From Polycladidibacter hongkongensis (GTDB lineage Bacteria > Pseudomonadota > Alphaproteobacteria > Rhizobiales > Stappiaceae), in the NCBI RefSeq assembly GCF_001561995.1, contig NZ_LLWC01000022.1:496001-560000 (forward strand): a DNA stretch of 64,000 nt. The letters run 5' to 3'. Of the stretch, positions 56,628 to 64,000 are shown in pieces. The position numbers and the translations under genes are program-made. A model generated the notes under the pieces. It saw only the letters and a program-made list of their open reading frames with translations. It made no database searches and was not told the DNA's origin. The first letter of the stretch is position 1, and every line of letters starts with the position of its first letter.

Positions 56628-59600
56628 ATGCCAAAACGTAACGACATAAAATCCATCCTGATCATTGGGGCCGGACCCATTGTTATTGGTCAGGCCTGCG
56701 AGTTTGATTATTCTGGTGCACAGGCTTGTAAGGCGCTCCGAGAAGAGGGCTATCGCGTCATTCTCGTCAACTCCAATCCGGCAACCATCATGACTGATCC
56801 GGATCTGGCCGATGCAACCTACATCGAGCCGATCACTCCGGAAGTTGTCGAACGCATTATTGCCAAGGAAAAGCCGGACGCCCTGCTACCAACCATGGGT
56901 GGCCAAACCGCATTGAACTGCGCGCTGGAGCTGGACAACCGCGGCACCTTGACGAAGTACGGCGTTGAGATGATTGGCGCCCGCGCCGACGTGATTGACA
57001 AAGCTGAGGACCGCGAGAAGTTCCGCGCTGCAATGGACAAAATCGGGCTGGAGAACCCCCGCGCAACCATCGCATCTTCACCGGCCATCAAAGACGATAA
57101 CGGCACCATCGTTGACTATGATCGGGCTGAAGGTGTTGCGATCGCCATGCGCGCACTGGACGAAGTTGGTCTGCCTGCCATCATCCGCCCCGCCTTTACA
57201 CTTGGCGGCACCGGCGGCGGCGTGGCCTACAATCGCGAAGAATATGAACAGATCGTTCGCTCCGGCATCGACGCCTCGCCAAACGGGCAGGTCTTGATCG
57301 ATGAAAGCCTGCTCGGCTGGAAAGAATACGAAATGGAAGTGGTGCGTGATAAAGCAGACAACTGCATTATCATCTGCTCCATCGAAAATATCGATCCAAT
57401 GGGCGTCCACACCGGCGACAGTATCACCGTCGCCCCTGCGCTCACCCTCACCGATAAAGAATACCAGATTATGCGCGACGCCTCTTTGGCTGTGCTGCGA
57501 GAAATCGGTGTTGAAACCGGCGGCTCCAACGTGCAGTTCGCCGTTAATCCGGATAATGGCCGCCTCGTTGTTATCGAGATGAATCCGCGCGTTTCGCGCT
57601 CCTCCGCGCTTGCCTCCAAAGCCACTGGCTTCCCGATTGCGAAAATCGCGGCAAAGCTGGCCATCGGCTACACCTTGGACGAGTTGGAGAACGACATCAC
57701 TGGCGGCGCAACCCCGGCCTCGTTCGAACCGACCATTGACTACGTGGTCACCAAAATCCCGCGTTTCGCTTTCGAGAAATTCCCGGGCGCCGAGCCAAAC
57801 CTCACCACGGCGATGAAGTCCGTGGGTGAAGTCATGGCCATCGGCCGCACCTTCCCTGAAAGCCTGCAAAAAGCCCTACGCGGTTTGGAAACCGGCCTCA
57901 CCGGCCTTGATCCGGTTGAAATCGACGGCCTTGGCCAAGGCGACGACACCAACGCAATCCGCAAGGCACTGGCAGTTGCCACCCCAGATCGCCTGCTCTA
58001 CGTCGCGCAAGCTATGCGTCACGGCTGGACCTGTGAGCAAATTCACGCCACATGTAAAATCGACATGTGGTTCCTTGAACAGATGCAGGCAATTATCGCC
58101 ACTGAAGCCAAGATCGAGCAACACGGCCTGCCACAAACCGCACAACCTCTGCGTCAGCTCAAGGCCTTGGGCTTCTCCGATAGCCGCCTTGCTCAGCTCG
58201 GCGGCGTGAATCTGGAGGATGTTGCCACCCTACGCCAGAAGCTGGACGTGAAACCGGTGTATAAGCGCATAGACACCTGCGCTGCCGAATTCGCCTCCCC
58301 AACCGCCTACATGTACTCCACCTATGAAACCCCGCTGGAAGGCTTGCAGTCATGCGAAGCCAATCCAAGCGAGCGTGAGAAAGTGGTGATCCTTGGCGGT
58401 GGTCCAAACCGCATTGGTCAGGGTATCGAGTTTGATTACTGCTGCTGTCACGCAGCGTTCGCGCTAAAAGATGCCGGCTACGAAGCCATCATGGTCAACT
58501 GTAACCCTGAGACAGTTTCAACCGACTATGATACCTCCGACCGCCTCTACTTTGAGCCACTTACCATTGAAGATACGCTCGAAATCCTCAAACTGGAGCA
58601 ATCCAAAGGCACACTGAAAGGCGTTATTGTGCAGTTCGGCGGCCAAACTCCGCTTAAACTGGCCCAGTCTCTCGTCGCAGCAGGCATCCCGATCCTTGGC
58701 ACCTCTCCTGATATGATCGATCTGGCAGAAGACCGTGATCGCTTCCAGAAGCTCCTGCACAAAATTGGCCTCAAGCAGCCGGAAAACGGCATTGCTTATT
58801 CTGTCGAGCAAGGCCGCTTGATTGCCGGTCAGCTGGGTCTTCCGCTGGTTGTGCGCCCCTCCTATGTCTTGGGTGGCCGCGCCATGCAGATCATCCGCGA
58901 TGAAGAGGCGCTCAACAACTACCTCCTCGGCACCCTGCCGGAATTGGTACCGCACGATATCCGCGCCAAATATCCAAACGATAAGACCGGCCAGATCAAC
59001 ACCCTGCTGGGCACCAACCCGCTGTTGTTCGACCGCTATCTGGAAGGCGCAATCGAGGTGGATGTGGACGCACTCAGCGATGGTGAGGACGTATACATCT
59101 GCGGCATCATGCAGCATATCGAGGAAGCGGGTATCCACTCCGGCGACAGCGCTTGCTCACTGCCAGCCTATTCGCTTGATCCAAAACTCATTGCCCAGCT
59201 GGAAGAGCAAACCCGCCGCTTGGCGCTAGAGCTCAATGTTGGCGGCTTGATGAACGTGCAATACGCAATCAGGGATGATGAGATCTTCGTGCTAGAGGTC
59301 AACCCACGCGCCTCGCGTACAGTGCCTTTCGTTGCTAAAACAATCGGCGAGCCAATCGCCAAAATTGCCTCTCGGATAATGGCAGGCGAGCAGCTCGCGA
59401 GCTTCAAATTGGAGCCAAAAGAGCTGGATCACATCGCCGTAAAAGAGGCTGTTTTCCCGTTCAGCCGCTTCCCGGGCGTTGATACAATTCTCGGCCCAGA
59501 GATGCGCTCTACTGGCGAAGTCATGGGACTTGATCGCGACTTCGGTCTTGCGTTTGCCAAATCGCAAATGGGCGCGAGCGTCGAAATCCCGCTTAACGGC

Positions 59601-59987
59601 ACTGTATTCATCGCCGTAAAGGATGCCGACAAGCCACGCGTTGTAGAAGCAGCTCAGCGTCTTCATGCTCTTGGCTTCAAGATTTTAGCCACAGATGGCA
59701 CCCAGAGATACTTGGAAAACCAAGGGATACCCTGTTCAAAGGCGAACAAGGTTCTTGAAGGTCGCCCACATATCGTTGATGCTATCAAGAACGGCGAAGT
59801 TCAGCTGGTGTTTAACACCACGGAAGGCGCGCAGGCACTTGCCGATAGCCGGTCCTTGCGTCAAGCCGCACTTATGAATAAAGTGCCCTATTACACGACA
59901 GTGGCCGGTGCGCTGGCTGCAGCCCGTGGCATAGAGGCCTATAAAGCAGGAAATCTTGAAGTAAGGTCGCTGCAGTCCTACTTCTAA
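56628..59987 (+). CDS. carB: Carbamoyl-phosphate synthase, large subunit
   Basis: A 1119-residue protein, slightly longer than E. coli CarB (1073). The two homologous ATP-grasp halves are complete: [18 protein letters not shown] (near 15-32) and [17 protein letters not shown] (near 588-604), each followed by ATP sites; FEKFPGAEP and FSRFPGVD close the halves. The allosteric C-terminal MGS-like domain follows from about 990. It makes carbamoyl phosphate from bicarbonate, ammonia and two ATP, with CarA supplying the ammonia. The start at 56628 (MPKRNDIKS) was chosen over 56562. Confidence 0.97.
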   Translation: MPKRNDIKSILIIGAGPIVIGQACEFDYSGAQACKALREEGYRVILVNSNPATIMTDPDLADATYIEPITPEVVERIIAKEKPDALLPTMGGQTALNCALELDNRGTLTKYGVEMIGARADVIDKAEDREKFRAAMDKIGLENPRATIASSPAIKDDNGTIVDYDRAEGVAIAMRALDEVGLPAIIRPAFTLGGTGGGVAYNREEYEQIVRSGIDASPNGQVLIDESLLGWKEYEMEVVRDKADNCIIICSIENIDPMGVHTGDSITVAPALTLTDKEYQIMRDASLAVLREIGVETGGSNVQFAVNPDNGRLVVIEMNPRVSRSSALASKATGFPIAKIAAKLAIGYTLDELENDITGGATPASFEPTIDYVVTKIPRFAFEKFPGAEPNLTTAMKSVGEVMAIGRTFPESLQKALRGLETGLTGLDPVEIDGLGQGDDTNAIRKALAVATPDRLLYVAQAMRHGWTCEQIHATCKIDMWFLEQMQAIIATEAKIEQHGLPQTAQPLRQLKALGFSDSRLAQLGGVNLEDVATLRQKLDVKPVYKRIDTCAAEFASPTAYMYSTYETPLEGLQSCEANPSEREKVVILGGGPNRIGQGIEFDYCCCHAAFALKDAGYEAIMVNCNPETVSTDYDTSDRLYFEPLTIEDTLEILKLEQSKGTLKGVIVQFGGQTPLKLAQSLVAAGIPILGTSPDMIDLAEDRDRFQKLLHKIGLKQPENGIAYSVEQGRLIAGQLGLPLVVRPSYVLGGRAMQIIRDEEALNNYLLGTLPELVPHDIRAKYPNDKTGQINTLLGTNPLLFDRYLEGAIEVDVDALSDGEDVYICGIMQHIEEAGIHSGDSACSLPAYSLDPKLIAQLEEQTRRLALELNVGGLMNVQYAIRDDEIFVLEVNPRASRTVPFVAKTIGEPIAKIASRIMAGEQLASFKLEPKELDHIAVKEAVFPFSRFPGVDTILGPEMRSTGEVMGLDRDFGLAFAKSQMGASVEIPLNGTVFIAVKDADKPRVVEAAQRLHALGFKILATDGTQRYLENQGIPCSKANKVLEGRPHIVDAIKNGEVQLVFNTTEGAQALADSRSLRQAALMNKVPYYTTVAGALAAARGIEAYKAGNLEVRSLQSYF

Positions 59988-60007
59988 AAAACAAACACGC
60001 ACGCGAG

Positions 60008-60048
60008 CCGGGCTAAGGGCCAATCCTAGCCCGGTTCCGTATTTTATT
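60008..60048 (+). terminator. Hairpin terminator after carB
   Basis: CCGGGCTA/TAGCCCGG stem with an 11-base loop (60008-60034), then TTCCGTATTTTATTG, a short way after the carB stop. Confidence 0.7.
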
Positions 60049-60092
60049 GTTGCAGGCCAGTGGCCCGCGGCAATGTGAGAAAGGTTTGGGTA

Positions 60093-60566
60093 ATGGAAAA
60101 AGTTCCGATGACGCCAGAGGGCTTTGCAAAGCTGAATGAAGAGCTGAAGCAACGCACCAATGTCGACCGCCCACGCATCATTGATGCAATTTCCGAAGCA
60201 CGCGCCCATGGCGACCTTTCGGAAAATGCAGAGTACCATGCCGCCAAAGAGCAGCAGAGCCTGAACGAAGGCCGCATTACCGAGCTGGAAGGCTTGCTTG
60301 GCCGCGCCGAAGTGATCGATCTGACTACCTTAAGTGGTGAGCGGGTAAAATTTGGCGCAACAGTTTCGCTGGAAGACGAAGACACCGAAGAGCAAAAGCG
60401 CTACATGATCGTCGGGGATGTAGAAGCAGATGCCAAAATCGGCCGCATCTCCATCTCGTCACCAATCGCCCGCGCACTCATCGGCAAAGAAGTCGGCGAT
60501 AGCGTAGAGGTTGCAGCACCTGGCGGCGCGCGATCATTCGAAATCCTTAAAGTTGAATTTATCTAA
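60093..60566 (+). CDS. greA: Transcription elongation factor GreA
   Basis: A 157-residue protein of standard GreA length. The N-terminal coiled coil has [16 protein letters not shown], then [22 protein letters not shown] with the acidic tip residues Asp and Glu that help the polymerase cleave stalled RNA. The C-terminal FKBP-like domain ends near EILKVEF. The start at 60093 has AAAGG 8 bases upstream; the longer frame from 60060 has none. It has its own terminator. Confidence 0.96.
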   Translation: MEKVPMTPEGFAKLNEELKQRTNVDRPRIIDAISEARAHGDLSENAEYHAAKEQQSLNEGRITELEGLLGRAEVIDLTTLSGERVKFGATVSLEDEDTEEQKRYMIVGDVEADAKIGRISISSPIARALIGKEVGDSVEVAAPGGARSFEILKVEFI

Positions 60567-60595
60567 AATTCGAACTATTCGAATCTACGTAGATA

Positions 60596-60619
60596 GGCGG
60601 GGCCAAGCCCCGCTTTTTT
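60596..60619 (+). terminator. Terminator after greA
   Basis: GCGGGGC/GCCCCGC stem with a 3-base loop and a T6 run, 30 bases after the stop. Confidence 0.92.
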
Positions 60620-60698
60620 CTATTTATGCGACAATCTGCCATTTCTCTCCCCACTTTGCGTCGACATTAAAACACCGCTTGATTTGGAGAAATCTCAT

Positions 60699-60766
60699 TC
60701 AACATGTTGATATATAAATTATTTGTTACATTTCTATATATGTAAAAACATCAAGTTAGATGTTTT
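60699..60766. promoter_or_regulatory. Two palindromes upstream of the globin-coupled chemoreceptor gene
   Basis: TCAACATGTTGA (60699-60710) is a perfect 12-bp palindrome, and AAAACATC/GATGTTTT (60745-60766) is a perfect inverted repeat with a 6-base spacer. The 250-bp gap from greA to the chemoreceptor gene is AT-rich. Both are candidate operators; the second could also be a hairpin with a short T run. Confidence 0.4.
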
Positions 60767-60878
60767 ATTAGTCCTGCACACTTATTATCACATAGGTTGT
60801 TTGACAAGCCACCTAACAACCGCTTAGACGAACAAAACTCAATTTTAATTGTTCTAGCTCTTAGCAAATGTGGTTTGT

Positions 60879-62225
60879 ATGACACTCTCGAATAAAGCGG
60901 CAAGCTCCGCCAAACTGGCATTTTATCAGATAGATCAAGAAACGATCACTTTGCTGCAGTCCATATGGCCGACTGTTGAAAAAGCCCTCCCGCGCATCTT
61001 AACCAAGTTCTATGATTTCATACTTGAAACACCTGATCTGGCCAGCACGGTTGAGGGGCGCATTGATCGCCTGAAAGTCTCACAAACCAATCACTGGCAA
61101 AGCCTGTTTAACTCAGGCCTTTCAGACGATTATTTCCAACGTGTTGAACGCATCGGCAGAGCGCATGTCCATATCGGACTAACACCAGATTGGTATCTGG
61201 GTGGGTACACGTTCTTTTTGGGCGAGTTACTGGAAGTTATGCGCGCCCACTACCGCTTTTCTAGCGGCAAATTCATCAAGGCCCAGCTGGCGCTACAAAA
61301 AGCTCTAATGCTGGACATGAGTCTTGCTCTGGATACCTACAATCAGGTTAACCTTGAAGAACGTCTCGCCTACACCTCCCGCTTGGAAACCGCGATCCGC
61401 GAGTTCGAGAACCATGTGGAAGCACATGTCCGCTCTTCTGAGGGCGCAAGTAATGCGATCCGCAGCGGCACCAGCGAACTCCTCTACGCAATCGAGAGCA
61501 CAAAAACCTCAGCAGAAAAAGCAAGCTCATCGGCAACTGAAACAGCACAAAACGTACAATCCGGCGCATCGGCTGTTGAAGAGCTCTCAAGTTCTGTTCA
61601 AGAAATTGGCTCCCAGGTAACACACTCTGCTGAAACGGCAAGAAACGTAGCCTCTGAAGCAGAAAACACCAACAGAACAGTACAGGGCCTGCAAGCCGCA
61701 ACCGATGAGATCGGTGAAGTCACGGAACTGATCAGTTCCATCGCAGAGCAAACAAATCTGCTGGCACTAAACGCCACCATCGAAGCTGCCCGCGCAGGCG
61801 ATGCCGGTCGTGGATTTGCAGTGGTCGCCAATGAAGTGAAAGACTTGGCCAGCCAAACAGGTAAGGCAACCAACGAGATCGCCGAGAAAATCCAAGCGAT
61901 CCAAGCCGCAACCAGCCAGTGCGTGACAGAAATCTCCGAGATTGCACGCAAAATTGAAGAGGTCTCCGTCTCCTCCACTGCCATCGCTGGTGCCGTCGAG
62001 GAACAAAGCGCGGCCACAGCGGAGATTTCCCGCTCGATTCAAACCGTTGCTGTTGCCGCCGACAGTGTGAACAACGAAGTGGTTGGCATAGAAACCCAAA
62101 CAAACATGGCCGCCGACGCCTCGTCTAAAGCCAATGATGCAGCACAGCAGCTACTTGATAGCAGCGCACAGGTCTCAAAACAGATTGAGACCTTCTTGAA
62201 ACTGGTAAAAACAGACAAGCACTAA
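60879..62225 (+). CDS. Globin-coupled methyl-accepting chemotaxis protein (aerotaxis-type)
   Basis: A 448-residue soluble chemoreceptor without membrane spans. Residues about 8-160 form a globin-coupled sensor domain: [20 protein letters not shown] places the likely proximal haem His at 96. A linking helix leads to the signalling domain, whose tip is [20 protein letters not shown] followed by [15 protein letters not shown]. HemAT-type receptors bind O2 through haem and signal to CheA. No che genes are in the window, so it acts on a remote cluster. The ATG at 60879 was chosen over a GTG at 60870. The weak ribosome site and its place between greA and lrp suggest a later insertion. Confidence 0.9.
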   Translation: MTLSNKAASSAKLAFYQIDQETITLLQSIWPTVEKALPRILTKFYDFILETPDLASTVEGRIDRLKVSQTNHWQSLFNSGLSDDYFQRVERIGRAHVHIGLTPDWYLGGYTFFLGELLEVMRAHYRFSSGKFIKAQLALQKALMLDMSLALDTYNQVNLEERLAYTSRLETAIREFENHVEAHVRSSEGASNAIRSGTSELLYAIESTKTSAEKASSSATETAQNVQSGASAVEELSSSVQEIGSQVTHSAETARNVASEAENTNRTVQGLQAATDEIGEVTELISSIAEQTNLLALNATIEAARAGDAGRGFAVVANEVKDLASQTGKATNEIAEKIQAIQAATSQCVTEISEIARKIEEVSVSSTAIAGAVEEQSAATAEISRSIQTVAVAADSVNNEVVGIETQTNMAADASSKANDAAQQLLDSSAQVSKQIETFLKLVKTDKH

Positions 62226-62257
62226 AAAAACGGCGCCGAGCGGCGCCGTCTTTTCCT
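62226..62257. terminator. Bidirectional terminator between chemoreceptor and lrp genes
   Basis: ACGGCGCC/GGCGCCGT with a 4-base loop, preceded by seven A (a T7 run on the minus strand, for lrp) and followed by CTTTTCC on the plus strand. Confidence 0.9.
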
Positions 62258-62271
62258 TACACGGCAAGCAA

Positions 62272-62745
62272 TCAGTCGTCTTCAATCGGCACGCAAGGTA
62301 CATCCTTCACCCGCCGGATCGTCAGCGCTGTGCGTACATTGTCCACATTCGGAGTAGATGTCAGCTCACGAATGATGAAAGTCTGAAAACTCTCCAGATC
62401 TGGTGCCACACACTTTAAAATAAAGTCGACTTCCCCCGACAGCATAAAGCTCTCACGCACGATGTCCCAGGACTGGATCTTGGCATCAAAAGCGACCAAA
62501 TCAGCCTCAGTCTGATTGTGCAACCCAACCATGGCAAAGGCAGTCACTTCATAGCCAAGCTGCTTTTCATCCAGCAAAGTGCGATACCCGCGCACCAGTC
62601 CAGCCTCTTCCAGCGCACGAACACGTCGCAGGCACGGCGGAGCAGAGATCCCCACACGCCGGGCAAGCTCCACATTGGTAATACGGCCATCCTCTTGTAG
62701 TTCTTTGAGGATTTGCCAATCAATCGTATCTAGTCGCGCCTTCAA
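62272..62745 (-). CDS. Lrp/AsnC-family regulator
   Basis: A 157-residue Lrp-type protein. The N-terminal helix-turn-helix is ELARRVGISAPPCLRRVRALEEAG, and the C-terminal RAM/ACT-like effector domain has ESFMLSGEVDFILKCVAPDLESF. A TTG at 62745 is the likely start, because AAAGGA lies 6 bases before it and the protein then begins LKARLDTIDWQIL, as in Lrp homologues; a longer frame from 62817 has no ribosome site. It is divergent from the ELM1-family gene. Lrp senses leucine or other amino acids and acts on many amino-acid genes. Confidence 0.88.
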   Translation of the reverse strand: MKARLDTIDWQILKELQEDGRITNVELARRVGISAPPCLRRVRALEEAGLVRGYRTLLDEKQLGYEVTAFAMVGLHNQTEADLVAFDAKIQSWDIVRESFMLSGEVDFILKCVAPDLESFQTFIIRELTSTPNVDNVRTALTIRRVKDVPCVPIEDD

Positions 62746-62904
62746 AGCGTATCCTTTGCACTTTTCACCCGAAGATGCTACGAGTTTCCGAAAGCGTGAG
62801 CAAACGGCGAACATCATCTACAAATCGGTTCATTGTGTTCTCTTTATTGCTTATCAGCGAAATAGTATACTAAGACAACTTCCCAATTCGACAGATTCGT
62901 ACAA

Positions 62905-64000
<1,096 letters not shown>

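Overview
The window reads as chromosome of an alphaproteobacterium, most likely of the Hyphomicrobiales (Rhizobiales). The evidence is a run of core genes (sigma-70 rpoD, dnaG, a GatB/YqeY protein, carA, carB, greA, an Lrp regulator, an ELM1-family gene, trxB), an ArsR-methyltransferase regulator fused in the SahR style upstream of metF and metH, a BA14K-type surface protein, and DUF2336 and DUF2293 proteins. Base composition is moderate. A Stappiaceae/Pseudovibrio-like source is a guess from gene content only. I see no prophage, insertion sequence, CRISPR array or rRNA. One tRNA (anticodon CAT) is present.

Layout. 1-8.9 kb: the 3' part of a 5-oxoprolinase/hydantoinase fusion, an exo/endonuclease/phosphatase-fold protein, a thioesterase-GST pair, two tandem paralogous methyltransferases, a secreted BA14K protein and a 27-residue membrane peptide. 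9-15.5 kb: azoR, then the methionine cycle operon sahR-metF-metH behind a perfect 18-bp palindrome. 15.6-26 kb: DUF2336, a LuxR-type regulator, a SufR-like regulator, small conserved proteins with two perfect FNR/FixK boxes between them, a cytosolic GH18 protein, ettA, a CbiM-like permease behind a cobalamin riboswitch, and a GGDEF-EAL protein. 26-31 kb: sbcDC. 31.4-37.8 kb: a pirin, an arsRCH cluster and an N-acetylglucosamine operon (kinase, GntR regulator, SIS-type deaminase, deacetylase). 37.8-43 kb: a ChaN-like protein, then an NCS1 permease and an omega-aminotransferase divergent from a RutR-like TetR regulator. 43-48 kb: a secreted ClpP-fold protein, the tRNA, an AI-2E-type transporter, a SIMPL protein, cytochrome b561 and an MFS permease. 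48-64 kb: the rpoD-to-trxB core block, interrupted by a MerR gene, an AT-rich non-coding stretch, an XRE gene and a globin-coupled chemoreceptor.

Links between genes. MetH needs methylcobalamin, and the CbiM-like permease is under a cobalamin riboswitch, so B12 or cobalt supply and methionine synthesis meet here. The GH18 protein and the GlcNAc operon together suggest use of chitin or murein sugars. The aminotransferase, NCS1 permease and RutR-like regulator fit beta-alanine/pyrimidine-base catabolism, but the ring-reducing and ring-opening enzymes are not in the window.

Many listed starts were moved downstream from the longest reading frame because of a Shine-Dalgarno site or family N-termini; the reason is given in each entry. 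All family calls rest on motif recognition by eye; no search was run.
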